DNA of 64,000 nt from Cinnamomum chago. Lineage: Eukaryota > Streptophyta > Magnoliopsida > Laurales > Lauraceae. A program made the position numbers and the translations under genes. The stretch covers positions 78,825,422-78,889,421 of the forward strand of contig CP142456.1 of assembly GCA_038049695.1 (NCBI GenBank), given 5' to 3'. Shown piece after piece: positions 25,801 to 36,424 of this stretch (position 1 is the stretch's first letter; every line of letters starts with the position of its first letter). The notes under the pieces were generated by a model. The model searched no databases. It saw nothing but the letters and a program-made list of their open reading frames with translations, and had not been told where the DNA came from.

Positions 25801-28800
25801 CAAATCCAAGGCCTGATGTATCCACTCCCTTCTTGTACACTACTGTTGTATTTGTTGCAATTGTTGCTGTTAGTGTTTTTTTTTTTTTTTTTCATGGTAG
25901 AGGTTTCTTTTGGCTTGAATGCAAATCAAGGTTAGCTTGTGTCTTTCTGCTAAAATGGATCTCTGATCCATTCCTTTACATCCCTTTAAATAGCTGGCTT
26001 GTCTAATAGCCTAACACTTCAAGATCAATCAGGCTGTGGGACATATATATTCCATTGCAGGGACATTAAAAAAAGGTTGATAGAGATGGTCCATTCATTG
26101 GGTTTAGACGTTTGGGATTTATTAATTAAGGCGTGTCAACTCATACGAATCTGACTTGATCTGAGTTAAACTGTTAAATTACATCATATTATCAGATGAG
26201 GTTTCACAAAACCATGTGCAGCTTTGAAAAGCATGTGCATACTTGCTAAAGCTTTAACAGAATCCAAGAAAAAGAGTGTGTTTTGTCCTGCTTCAATGCG
26301 TATCACCGACGATGATATCTAGCTTGGTGCCCATTTGAACCGCCATCCAATCATGATGGAGAATCTCAGTTAGATAGGTATGATCATGACGAGGATAGAA
26401 TAAACAGTCATCCTTTTTGGACAATTATAGCTGTAATTTTGAAAGCTCCACAAAGTGAATGGTGTAAAGATATGGTGATCAAATTCATCAGTGACTACAG
26501 GTACACTCTGAATAAAATTGGGCTATTTCTAACAAAGTTAATGCCACTATACTGTTAGTGGTTAGGCCAAGCTTTTGATGTTGTTTTCATAATAATTTCA
26601 GTGCATTTATGATCTGTATAAAGTTTTTCATTTAATCAAAAGGACTGCTTCTAACCTGATTTTTGTAAAACTGAAAGTGGAACTGGCATGTCTTGATCTT
26701 TGAAGACTGAAGTCAGATATTTGGTTTTGCAGATTTTAGCGCTTCTCCTGCTCACCTCAGGAAGAGATCCTGGCATTATTCCTCGTAACTTACATCCTCC
26801 AGAGCCAGAAGGTTATGATGGTAGCACCGAAGTTGGAGGTGGTCAAACTCCACAGTTACGCCTACCTCGCGTGAAGGATGTTGTTGTGAATGGGTTTAGT
26901 GTGAAGATCAAATACTGTGATACCTGCATGCTATATCGACCCCCTCGATGCTCACACTGTTCGATCTGCAACAACTGTGTGGAACGTTTTGACCATCACT
27001 GCCCTTGGGTGGGGCAATGCATTGGGCTGGTAAGGGCATAGATTTTACATACTGTAAAATGGACAATGTTTTCTATGAGAAAAGCTTATGAGTATGGCTC
27101 TTCCTAGGAGCACCATGAAGCAGAGACCATGGACTCTACAAACATACATGTGGCTGTAGTGTTACGGCGATTGGGACCACTGATTTAGTGGGCCTCCAGT
27201 GTGTATGGATGCAGTCCAAAAATGGCAGGTGTTTTGTCAAAATTTTGCCATTCAAGTACCGATTTTTTCCTATTGGGCATGCCCATCTGTTAATCGCTGA
27301 TCTGAAGGTCAAATGGCCCCCATAACCATGATCTGTGGCATGCTGGTCCACATGATAGCACCTGAAATCCGCAGTTCTAGTTGCCATATATAAATGTGGC
27401 TGCTCAATATGTTTTGTTTTGCACATTCAACGGAAGTTGTTAGAATTCATTCCATACCCAACAACAGAAAAATGAAAGTTACTGTTTATGGACAGCAGAA
27501 AATGGAAAATTGAAATGAATTGAGTATTTCTGGCAGTAAATAGATCAAATGTGACATTATATCATGCGGCTCTAATAAGGGTCTGTTTGGATGTTGTGGT
27601 GGTGTTGAAAAGAACTTACATTGCTGCCAAAAATCTTTTGTGGATAAGAACATGTATTAATTTATCCTTCTATCAGGATGGGGCGGATGAAATGGGAACA
27701 GGAATTTTGCTTAATGAGTGCAACAAAGAAACTAATTGTAGTTATTTGCACCATCACAACCTTTTTTGTTGTGCAAGAGAACAGACCCCAAAGAGCAGCC
27801 AAATTCTCAGTATGTGTGACCACATTAATTATTTATAGCTCTTCTTAAATTCTCCAAATATAATATTGTGGAATAATAATATCGTGTTTGTGGCCAGTCT
27901 GCTATTATGTGAATGAGCTAAATATGGGGCTTGCTTCTCTTATATATTTAAAATCTGAATGCAGAGAAATTACCGGTTCTTCTTTATGTTTGTTTTCTCG
28001 ACAACTCTACTCTGCATATATGTATTTGGGTTTTGCTGGGTATATATCAAGAGGATCATGGATGCTGAAGAAACAACGATCTGGAAAGCAATGATTAAGA
28101 CCCCTGCCTCGATGGTGCTGATTGTTTACACTTTCATCTGTGTCTGGTTTGTTGGTGGCCTCACTGTCTTCCATTTATATCTCATTAGCACTAACCAGGT
28201 AATGTACATGTCAAGTTCTTAAGTTCTGATAAGAAAGCATGGAAGGAATACAATTTATCGTTGTTATTTTTTTTTGTCAATTTTGAGGAAATGACTTTCT
28301 TTTTTAAAGCTCTGCAGACAACTTATGAGAACTTCAGATATCGATATGATCGGCATGCGAACCCATATAACAGAGGGGTGGTGGAAAACTTTAAAGAGAT
28401 ATTCTTTACAAGCATTGCTCCCTCTAAGAACAAATTCAGGGCACGAGTCCCGCAAGACCCAGGGTTACACCCCCGTTCCACGGCTGGTGGGGGTTTCATC
28501 AGTCCAAATATGGGGAAAGGTGTTGGAGATCTGGAGATGGGTCGGAAAGCTGGATGGGGAGAAGCAGTGACAGGGATTGGTGATTTTGAAGGGGCACTCA
28601 CCAATAATGGTTTGGATAATAAAGAGGGCGGGTTTGGAGACACATCCCCAAATTTAAGCCATGCCCCCCCTTCAGAGACCATTGAGGGGCGTTCAGGAGT
28701 CCATCATCCTAGGCGCTCAAGTTGGGGACGGAAAAGTGGAAGCTGGGAAATTTCACCTGACGTTCTTGCTTTGGCTTCTGGAGTTGGGGAGTCAAATCGG

Positions 28801-28839
28801 GTTGGCAATGGCAGTGCCAGCCAGGCAGCTGATGATTGA
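16893..28839 (+). CDS. DHHC-type protein S-acyltransferase (PAT05/06/07-like)
   Basis: Membrane enzyme that transfers palmitate to protein cysteines. Five exons splice in frame: 16893-16994, 20782-20964, 26733-27029, 27965-28198 and 28318-28839, giving 445 residues, a usual length for this plant subfamily. Transmembrane segments are seen at about 48-70, 85-104, 198-222 and 238-265. The DPG motif follows TM2 (SGRDPGIIP). The cysteine-rich domain [18 protein letters not shown] leads to the catalytic DHHC at residues 182-185 ([13 protein letters not shown]), and TTYE follows TM4 at 273-276. The hydrophilic C-terminal tail ([13 protein letters not shown], then a Ser/Gly-rich end) is typical of the Arabidopsis PAT05/06/07 group. 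The start is the first ATG after a GA/CT-rich leader. Intron 1 holds an RTE fragment. Intron 2, nearly 5.8 kb, holds a SINE and a complete non-autonomous LTR element. No disabling change was seen. Confidence 0.95.
19424..19446. repeat. (AC)n microsatellite in DHHC intron 1
   Basis: An uninterrupted CA/AC run of about 11 units lies in intron 1, followed by a purine-rich stretch with a seven-G run. It is probably length-variable between individuals. Confidence 0.8.
19803..20290 (-). mobile_element. RTE-type LINE, 3' part of reverse transcriptase ORF (decayed)
   Basis: The minus strand encodes [18 protein letters not shown] and, a little further on, a WLIKKQ-like stretch. This matches the C-terminal end of plant RTE reverse transcriptases (RLK-KFY-TAI-PAM-YG...W-IKK). 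Stops and frameshifts follow. The 3' end is marked by the plus-strand CATCATCAAGGCCTTGTCCC and GGGGTCAGCTACATGAAT, a recurrent RTE terminus. It lies antisense in intron 1 of the DHHC gene. Confidence 0.72.
21700..21800 (+). mobile_element. tRNA-derived SINE in DHHC intron 2
   Basis: CTGTAGCTCAGCTAGTTAGG is a clear A-box region, GAGTTCAAGTCCCC is a B-box, and a purine-rich tail (GGAAAAAAGAAAGAAAAAGG) follows. The head is strongly tRNA-like but there is no matching acceptor stem, and the A-rich tail points to a SINE, not a tRNA gene. TGCCAACCTGC before it and TGCCCACCTCC after it may be a decayed target duplication. Confidence 0.6.
22867..23779 (+). repeat. 5' LTR of the intronic retrotransposon
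   Basis: 913 bases including a nested retroposon (23508-23660) plus its duplicated target, so about 745 bases originally. It carries landmark words shared with the 3' LTR: ATATCTCATCTGG / GTATCTCATCTGG, TACCCATGTAAGCCAATC, GAGGCCTGTTTCAAATCCAA and CCCTTTAAATAGCTG. Confidence 0.83.
23508..23660 (-). mobile_element. Retroposon nested in the 5' LTR, with 15-bp target duplication
   Basis: The direct repeat TAGTTGATAGAGATT (23493-23507 and 23661-23675) brackets a 153-base segment whose minus strand ends AATAAAATTTACCGTTACAAAA and an A/T-rich tail. This is the style of plant L1-mobilised 3' ends. The 3' LTR preserves the empty site (GGTTGATAGAGATGGTCC near 26077). No tRNA-like head is visible, so it may be a truncated LINE 3' end and not a SINE. 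Confidence 0.8.
23781..23793 (+). promoter_or_regulatory. Primer-binding site (initiator tRNA-Met type)
   Basis: TTGGTATCAGAGC follows the CA end of the 5' LTR with a one-base gap. This is the standard plant LTR-retrotransposon site for priming minus-strand synthesis by tRNA-iMet. It fixes the element's orientation as plus. Confidence 0.8.
23921..24273. repeat. Two 177-bp tandem units inside the LTR element
   Basis: Units start at about 23921 (CCTAGCCCACTCCGTTAAAA) and 24098 (CCTAACCCGCTCTGCTAAAA). They share CAAATGGATCAAT, TGAAGTTGT(A/G)ATTGT, ATTTTGGC and GACA(G/A)TGCCT(G/A)TCA. The roughly 20% difference between them suggests an old duplication. They are in the non-coding internal domain and of unknown function. 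Confidence 0.75.
25330..26186 (+). repeat. 3' LTR of the intronic retrotransposon
   Basis: 857 bases, starting TGATGCAAACGG and ending TTAAATTACATCA. It has its own expansions, including a T-run near 25879-25894, that are absent from the 5' LTR. It lacks the nested retroposon and so records the pre-insertion site. Confidence 0.83.
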
Positions 28840-30870
28840 TAGGGGGTCTTAGAGATAGTGCTCCATGAAGAAAGCAATTGAAAGGAAGGTGGTATTGATG
28901 GGTTGTTTTCCAACTTATTACCTATCTGTGTAACCATGCCCCTTGCAAGGGAGAGGAGGGATTCTGCCAATTTGTATCTCTACGTGGGAATTGTTTGCTA
29001 GTAAGAATTTTTCCCTTTTACCCAAGTTATAGGATGTGTTGAAGCTGTTGAATGGTTGTAGAATGTGTTGGTTTGTGTTTTTTTTACTCTTTTCCTGTAG
29101 GGTTTGAGGAGACTGATTACGAGAATGAGGCTTTATTATTATTTTAATTAATTTTTATTTTGGGTGTATAGGGTTGATTTAGAAAGGAGGATTTCCTGAG
29201 GCTAAAATAATTGCAGTTTTCTTTTTCACAGTTTGCATACATTAACTGCAGTTATGAGTATTATGTTTCAGTGTGGAATGATATGGAATTGTAATGAACC
29301 TTTTGTATCTGCAGTTTATATTCTTTTTAGCTACTAAACGCCATTCCTAGGACTTGATTGCGCAACTGCAACCAGAAGGTTTTCAGGGAGAGGAATCGAG
29401 CATTTCTACCCCATCTTAGAAAATCAAAATCCTCTCTATTTATTGAAAGTCAGTCTGTTTTATTTCTTTTTTCTGTAAGGAAAATGTGTATATGGAACAG
29501 TAAAACCCACAAGGAAAAGACTTGTGGTGCGCAGTTACTGTAGAGGTGATATATAATCTCCCAGTAAAACCCTTCAGGGTCAAGGTCAAAGTTCATGCTG
29601 TAAGCACAATACATGCTTACAGATGAATGGTAGGTCCCACAAGGGTTGTTGCCCCCATATTTTGGGTTTTGTTTTTTATTTTTTTCTTTTAATTCATAGA
29701 TGTGTGAGTGGCATAGATCCCCAGGTTGCTGTGAACTTGTGTGACATGAGACTCCCTTAATCACTAGGGTGTCCCGTGTTCTCCAACCTCATATAATGTT
29801 TGCCTTGCCCGGGTAAAAACAGTCACTATTAATACACAGCATTCAGTTACCTTTACATTCACCTGGTTAAATTTCTAGGAATTTATTTTAAGATGTTTTA
29901 ACTTGTGTGAGTTCTTTACCAAAACCAAAAAAAAAAAAAACTTGTGTAAGTTGTTTCTCTTTGCATATGACCATTCCCATCACCTCGCATGTGAGCAGAC
30001 CGTGCCCCTTAATTGGAGTAACAAAAAAACACACCCAAAAAAAAAAAAAAAAAAAAAATTTGTTTGAAATTGCCTTTTCATCAAATCAGGTTGTTTACAA
30101 TCTAAAAGAAGATTTGGACATGAGAGGGCCCCAAGCTGACCCGTTTGCTACACTATTTACAAGATTACTTGATCATTTCTCTCTATTACTATTCAATACT
30201 TAAATGATGAGGCCATCTTTTTCTCCTTTCTTCCAGAGGGCCCACTTATTCTTACTCTAATCCATTCACGAACACCCAAATCCATCCATTAAATTAGCAC
30301 CGGTCCTAGTTTTACCCTGAAGGGGACATTACTCAATGTTGGATTTTACCACAGTAAATTCACACATAATATACCTAAAATCAAGTGTCAAACATCATTT
30401 TATCATACTAGTATTTTGAAGACAAGCTATTCATCTATTTATCGTGCTTGATTATCATGCATTCAAGAGGGTCACGCTCACACACAGTAACTTCACGTTC
30501 TATGATAAAATATTTCAACACTGCTAGTATGCATTCAGGCAAATTTTTCTCCTATGGGACATTCCTATGTGGACATTCCCGAACCCACCTGAATTTCACA
30601 GCACCCACCTTGATGACGTGGAAAATTCCCCATCCATTTATATGGCCTGACCCAGTAGGAACACAAAAATGCCAACTTTCTGTGGGGCCCACCTAAAGGA
30701 CAGACAACTAAAAGCAGAGTGATCTTAACGCTTAATTTTAACTTTTAAGGACTTAAAAAATAAACGCGCACACATCAATGAAAACTTATTGTGTTAATAT
30801 CTGACCGCAAATCAGACCTGGATTAGTATCAAATTAGCATCGAAGTTAATTTAAGAGGATTAGATGTATG
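28840..30870. other. 3' flank of the DHHC gene and spacer
   Basis: The first few hundred bases are presumably the DHHC 3' untranslated region. Poly(A) runs near 29927-29941 and 30037-30058 may be retroposon tails, but I could not identify bodies or target duplications. No gene was recognised. Confidence 0.4.
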
Positions 30871-30879
30871 TGAAGGGAT

Positions 30880-31051
30880 TGTAACATAATAGAATTTCCC
30901 CTTAGGAGGGTTTTATTATGTAGTTGTGGTGTGAGGGGGTACATTTCTCTTGTACCTCTGTTTCTTTTTCCATTTTCTTTTCTTCTTGTACTCTTTATTT
31001 GTATTATTTTCTCTTTTAATATAAGTTACTGTTACTGATGAAAAAAAAAAA
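30880..31051 (+). mobile_element. Possible L1-type LINE 3' untranslated tail
   Basis: A T-rich stretch with GTACATTTCTCTTGTACCTC, then TTTTAATATAAGTTACTGTT and a poly(A) run (31041-31050). This parallels the tail of the L1 fragment at 7785-7995 (CATCTCTCTTGCACCTTCTC ... TTTTGTTACCG plus A-run). No coding part is present. Confidence 0.4.
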
Positions 31052-32101
31052 CCTTCTTTTCATTATTTAGATTTTGTTGTATGAGAGCACGCTAGTAGGT
31101 ATTCTTTCTTGAAATTTAGGGCGAAACCGTCAGGGACACCGGCCATAAAAGAGGTGACATTGAAAAAGGAGAATGAACCTGCTGCTCAAACTTCAGGTTC
31201 CCTTTGATTACTAGCTCTCACTTTCTTTCTATGTTACTTCAAAATCTTACAATGGTTTAGGAGGTCAGTTATAATCTTGGTAGACCATTATCAATAAATG
31301 AGGGTTCATGCATTTGAAATTTGAAAAACCTGAGTCACCTGCAGGTAACAGTTGTTCTGTTCATTTCTATAATTAGTCCAAAGCAGTTAAAGTTAAAGGG
31401 TGCCCAGACCAAGTTCCAATTCTGTTGTAGTGTTTTTGCAGGAAGGCCTTTATGTTCATTCATCTGAGAAATATGCTCATGGGATTGGTCTCAATTCAGT
31501 TACAGTGTTATTGGTACTTCATTTTCTCTTTTGTTTCTTTTGATTTATAGTATGACTATTGATCTTGCTTTCATTGGCTAGTTTCATCTTGTTTTGAATT
31601 TGCAAAATTGATAAAGAGTGTTAAAAAGAGAAATTGATGATGATGCAGTCGGTCGACAGTCGAGCACCAAAGAGATCAGTTCCTCCCAGAGACGGTCATT
31701 CGGAATTAGCGACGTACTCTATGCGATAAATGTTTCACAATGGCAAATGTTTGGCGCTTCTGATCTTAGAGATTTCCCTTACATTCTCCTAAAAAATGCA
31801 ACAAGAGGATTTCATGATGAGAGCTAGATAGGAGAAGGGGAGTATGGTTCGGGCTGGAATGAGCTCAATGATGCCTACTTAAATCATGAAGACTGGATCG
31901 TAAGAATGCATCTTTATCTCATTATAACAGAATTTATACATGTAGAAGGATTGTCAGGCCTTGAGAGTTCTGTACATGTTAGGCCAATGACCACACCATG
32001 AGCATGGGCCTTAGAACGCAGATTAGAATATAGCAGCTACCCTGTTTTCCTTCCATTGGATGTGGAACACTGAAGTTTGTGAATAATCATCTGTTCCATT
32101 A

Positions 32102-32563
32102 ACCAATTGGATATTCCATTAAGGAGTGCTAGTGGCATAGTCTGTGTTCTATGGAACTGAGATCCAAACCATGGGCCTCATATAGAAGACCCAATTCCCC
32201 AGGACTATAGTTATACAGCAAATACATATCCTTGTTCTTGATTAATATGTTAATATTTCACTGTTGTATTGAACTTTTATAACTTCGTCTCATCAACAGG
32301 AAGAACTGAGCTATTTGGGTCATCTAGAAAAGACCAATTGGATGTTCCATTGAGGAGTGCAAGTGGCATAGTCTTTGTTCTATGGAACTGAGATCCAAAC
32401 CATGGGCCTCATTTAGAAGACCCGATTCCCCATGAATATAGTTATACAGCAAATACAGATCCTTGTTCTTGATTAATATGTTAATATATCACTGTTGTAT
32501 TGAACTCTTATAACTTCATCTCATCAACAGGAAGAACTGAGCTATTTGGGTCATCTAGAACAG
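32102..32563. repeat. 231-bp tandem duplication spanning a splice acceptor and exon start
   Basis: Two direct copies (32102-32332 and 32333-32563) share ATTCCATTAAGGAGTGCTAG-type sequence at the start and end in the acceptor CTCATCAACAG followed by GAAGAACTGAGCTATTTGGG. The exon start EELSYLGHLE is therefore present twice. Only the second copy continues into the kinase coding sequence. Confidence 0.88.
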
Positions 32564-33046
32564 ACTAATGTTGTGAAGCTTATGGGGTATTGTTTAGACT
32601 ATGAATATGTCCCAAATGGCAATCTGGATTACCACCTTTCTAGCAGTGAGTAACTTATTTTTTCAAAAAGTAAAGATAAAAATCTATCTTCTCTTCATGT
32701 AAGCAGTATCTGCAAGTAATGATTATGCCATTCAAATGTATGATTTGTTTCTCCAATTGAGCAAAAGATCATCATTTTTTCTTATTTTTATTAAATTTTC
32801 AGGAGGTGTGAACGATCGACCTCTCTCTTGGGCTATAAGTCTAAAAATAGCACTTGGAATTGCTACAATACTAGCTTATTTTCACACTCAGCGCCCTCAA
32901 TTTGTATTTAAGGAATGCAAGGCAGCTAACATCTTAGCTTGATTTTGTATGTGCCTCTGATATGCCATTTTATTATAACAAGTTCATCAACTCATCTTTC
33001 TAACAATTACTGCTTCATTCAGGGTTGAATTTATTAATAGTTCTAC

Positions 33047-33464
33047 TAGAGATGTAAATGGGTCCCTGATTCTCCGATTACCCGGAGGTTGTGATCCGTT
33101 AAAAATCTGGTTTGGGTCCTTATTAAGGCCCGAACAAGTAAATAGGTCCGGGTTTGGTTCCACCATGGTTCAGACCCGTGGACCCGAGACCCAACATATT
33201 ACCTTAATTTTTTTTTTCGAAAATCTCTCTTAAAAGTTATATTTTTTTAATATAATTTTCTACCAAGACCCGGGCCCAGATCCAGACCCGTCCCATATAT
33301 GATTCTAGTTTCGGTTCTGGAGTTAAGAAACTGGTTCTGAAACAGTTTCGGATCCGGATCATGTTCCACCTTCTCCTTAACGGTTTTGGACCGGAACCGA
33401 CCCGTTTACAACTTTAGTTCTATCGGTTAAAATCTCTCTCCGGAACCGACCTATTTACAACCCT
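33047..33464. mobile_element. hAT-type MITE with exact 8-bp target duplication
   Basis: AGTTCTAC occurs directly before (33039-33046) and after (33465-33472) the element. The left end TAGAGATGTAAATGGGTC and the complement of the right end AGGGTTGTAAATAGGTCGG are imperfect terminal inverted repeats of the common plant TAGRGNTGTAAAYGGGTC hAT type. The interior is rich in GACCCG/CGGGTC words. The rightmost ~50 bases are tandemly doubled (33391-33440 and 33441-33490), so an internal copy of the right end precedes the true one. Confidence 0.8.
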
Positions 33465-33483
33465 AGTTCTACCGGTTAAAATC

Positions 33484-33509
33484 AATCTCTCTCTCTCTCT
33501 CTCTCTCTC
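33484..33509. repeat. (TC)n microsatellite
   Basis: An uninterrupted CT run of about 13 units directly right of the hAT-type MITE, followed by a short C-run and a GT-rich stretch. Another (CT)n run of about nine units is at 34302-34319, just before the last RLCK-like exon. Confidence 0.85.
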
Positions 33510-34653
33510 CCCCCGAGTGTTTGTCTGTGTGTGCACAGGAGACTTAATGGTGACTAGGAAAGGAATGCAAGCGTAAGAGATAGATGTCAGCCAAAATGGA
33601 ATTCTTAATGACCTATTATTAGTGTCCCCTAAAATGTACAAAAAAAAAAAGAAGAGGTGCGGTGCCTCTACAGCTATTATTTGTTAACTGATGAAATTTC
33701 TTAAATATTAGATTAGCATTTTCATAGATGAAATATTCAAGCTACCAGAAAATACTTTTATCGCCATGTGGACTTACTTTTTCTCCAATTGTTTTTTCAT
33801 ATTACAGGACTATAACGCAAAGAATTCTGATTAATTATGGGATGGTGAGGGATCGCCGGATTAGAGATAACCATAGTGATTATGTTGCCCCTGAAGACTC
33901 ATCAATAGGTAAATAATATGTAACCGATTTCTAACGATAATTCTTTCAAACAGCCTCATGAAAGGCTCCTAGTTATTCAACTTCAAGATTCTTTCGTTGC
34001 TAGATGAAACAATATTGAAGACAGTTGGAAGTTGAATGTGTAATATTGATTGTGATAAGTCATGAACACTGCTAATTGTGAAGAAATGAGAAGACTTTTA
34101 AACCATAGGATACCTAATACAAAATATGCATGTGGACACTGTGAACTACTATTAAGAACACTACAAAAATATTGAATGAGACTTCATTCTCAACTACTTG
34201 TCTAATGCACTGAATTTCCAATTATTGGTCCTCACAAAAGATGATACAGAAGGGAGGTTTCCTTTCATTTTCCTCTCTTTTTTTTAATAAGGAATCTGAT
34301 CTCTCTCTCTCTCTCTCTCCCCCTCAGTGCAATTCACAACAGTGAGCGATGTATATGCATTTGGCATCATACTGTTGGAAATCTTAACAGGGAGGAGAGC
34401 TCTTGACAGCAGCAGGCCAGGAAAGGAGCATATTCTTGTTGATTCGGCAGCATCTTATTTAAGCGGCGATACAAACCACCGCAGACTGGCTATCATGGAC
34501 AAGAAGCTTAAGGGTCAGTATCCAAAACGACAAGCCTGTGAAGTTGCGAAGCTCGCATTCTCTTGCCTCCAGGCGGCTGAGACTAGACTGAATATGGACC
34601 TCCTGGTGTTGAAATTTGAAACTGAAGGAGCTGTTGAAAATCCAAGAATTTGA

Positions 34654-35568
34654 CAGAATTTCCACATGTTCGCCTATTATCAATGTGCCAAACTTAAGCA
34701 ACCAGTCTGGAGATAACCCCTGCTAGGTGCTCAAGAAATCATTTTCCAAACTACAGTGCTGATGAAGAAGAAGCAGACGTTGCTAGTTCACCTGCCTCAT
34801 TGGAGTTGTTCATGGATCCTGCTATGGAGATGTCCAAGAGAGAAATGTGGAGACAGATTAAATTAGATTGAATGAATAAGTCCCATTCATTCAGTTGTGC
34901 AGACAAGCAATGCTCTTGGTTTTACATTTGGGACCCTTTTTAGACTCTCTTCTTGATGAGAAGAGATGGTTGATTTTTCTTTTTTTAGCTGCAGTGTGAT
35001 ATCTTTCCATGTAAATATATGGCTTCTTTGTCACAGTGTAAATGATCGAGGAGCTTTTAATGATTCAACTGGGGCCATTTTCAGTGAAGATGATAATTTG
35101 TTGTGAATTGATGCAAGTGTGTTCTAATTGCTAATAGTGATTATCGGACATTGTGTGAAAGTTTGAAACCTAGGGGTGTACATAGGATTCTAATGATTTG
35201 AGAATACTGATAGTAAAACTGATCAATTTGGTATTTTAATCATGTTGTTCACAGAATCAATTGGGTGAACTCATCAAAAACCAATGTCAAACCAAAATTA
35301 CATGGGCTCCAAGTAAAGCCAAAACTAATAAAAGAGTCAAACCTGAAATTGAAATTGAGAGGTCAAAATTGAAATGGAAGCGTCAATATTATCATTAGAG
35401 AAATTGACAAATCCCCAATTACTCCTACTGTCCTACACTATCAGATCACAACCGTCTATCTCCACTCAAACCAAATCTATAATCACTATTCATCTCCCAT
35501 TCCATCAAATCACGACCATCAATCTCCACTCAAGCAAATCCCCAATCACTAATTATCTCATATGGCCT
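34654..35568. other. 3' remnant of the RLCK copy and spacer
   Basis: About 34690-34870 still resembles a kinase tail and 3' untranslated region (acidic run from GATGAAGAAGAAGCAGACG). Beyond that I see only AT-rich spacer. The open frame at 35374-35592 has no motif and runs into the SINE. Confidence 0.35.
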
Positions 35569-35795
35569 AACCCTAAGGGATTGGCCGAGTAGTCAGGACC
35601 ACGGTTCCTCTCTCTTCCAGAGTTAGAAGTTTTGGTATCGACTTCCGGTTCCCCCTCTTTAGGAACCGAAGGTTGAATCCACTTGTGCTACCACTTAGGG
35701 GCCACAGGGGTTTTACCCGACTTCTCTCTGGCCCCGGAGGGAATAGTTCAATCGAAATGATTGAGAACCCTCCGTTAGCAAAAAAAAAAAAAAAC
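35569..35795 (+). mobile_element. Full-length tRNA-derived SINE, family A (plus strand)
   Basis: The head GGATTGGCCGAGTAGTCAGG (A-box) is followed by TTGGTATCGACTTCC (B-box region), the shared body (ACCGAAGGTTGAATCCACTT, GAGAACCCTCCGTTAGC) and a 15-base A tail. ATCTCATATGGCCT before (35554-35568) and ATCTCCTATGGCCT after (35796-35809) form a near-perfect target duplication. It lies about 200 bases left of the giant MULE. Confidence 0.85.
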
Positions 35796-36009
35796 ATCTC
35801 CTATGGCCTCAAATCACAATCATAGGAAAGTATCTTAATCCTTACTTTTAGGAACTTAAATTTGATTGAAAATTGCTAAACCATTACATGACCTATCTAG
35901 ACATTCATTGGCCAAACTATAAATTTTTTTTTTTGATGGCGCTTAAATTTCAATATGGACCAAAAAAGACTTTGAGAGGAAATATCACCCTTTTTATTAT
36001 TTATTTTAT

Positions 36010-36155
36010 GGGGATTTAACGGGAAAAACCCTCTTAAACACTCTATTAATGAATTTAGACCTAATAAAACCCGACAGACAGAAGTGGCCCTTAAGTTACG
36101 TTTCTTTTTTTTTTTTTGTCTTCTAGTGACATAGTCGATATCGACGCTCATTCAT
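36010..36155 (+). repeat. Left terminal inverted repeat of the MULE
   Basis: It matches the complement of 54340-54487: GGGGATTTAAC then GAAAAACCCTC at the tip, a T-run plus GTCTTCTAGTG in the middle, and ATAGTCGATATCGAC at the inner part. Similarity is patchy (roughly 70%), so the two repeats have diverged. Downstream (36160-36290) is a pyrimidine-rich leader-like stretch, presumably the promoter and 5' untranslated region of the transposase gene. Confidence 0.85.
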
Positions 36156-36424
36156 AAGTTTCATATCCAGTTTCGCGTCTTCTTTTTCCCTTTTCATCGT
36201 TCGTCTCACGTCTGCAACACTGCCTGGCGACGAACAAGAGCTGCAACTCTTTATTTCACTCCATTAAGGGTGGTGGTTGCACTCTTTTAAGAGGGATAGG
36301 TACACACTTGAATCTTTATTATTAGTTTTGATGGTTTCCCCAAAACTTTTCATTTACCCAATTTGTTGATTCATATTCTACCTTTTATATGTTACCAGCC
36401 CTAGACAAGTAATGAATGACCTTG

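Larger units (their letters stand above)
22867..26186 (+). mobile_element. Non-autonomous LTR retrotransposon in DHHC intron 2
   Basis: Two long direct repeats (22867-23779 and 25330-26186) begin TG(C/A)TGCAAACG and end TTAAATTACATCA. One base after the first repeat comes TTGGTATCAGAGC (23781-23793), a primer-binding site complementary to initiator tRNA-Met. The five bases before the element (CATTA) and after it (TATTA) differ by one transition, consistent with a 5-bp target duplication. The roughly 1.55-kb internal region has no coding potential and contains a 177-bp tandem repeat. The two LTRs have diverged considerably (many substitutions and indels), so the insertion is old. The element makes up more than half of the intron. 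Confidence 0.85.
31120..34653 (+). pseudogene. Decayed receptor-like cytoplasmic kinase, RLCK-VII (PBL/APK1) type
   Basis: Pieces follow the order of an RLCK-VII kinase: a variable N-terminus (31120-31194), a box resembling F-x-x-x-L-x-x-A-T-x-x-F then IGEGEYGSG (31618-31850), an EELSYLGHLEQTNVVKLMGYC-like segment (32542-32646), PLSWAISLKIALGIAT...FKECKAANILA (32802-32941), DYNAKNSD (33809-33832) and the C-lobe SDVYAFGIILLEILTGRRAL...KLKGQYPKRQACEVAKLAF (34328-34653). It is dead by several criteria. There is a TAG after HDES, and a stop follows NILA. The HRD region reads FKEC, lacking the catalytic Asp. A frame break comes directly after DYNAKNSD where the DFG should follow, and one exon start is duplicated. 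Exon-intron spacing is retained, so it is a decayed gene copy, not a retrocopy. Confidence 0.8.

Noticed and set aside
31618-31827. First RLCK-like block considered as an intact gene start
   Set aside because: It ends in a stop where the glycine loop continues in the same frame, and later blocks have lost the catalytic Asp and the DFG. The whole locus is a pseudogene.
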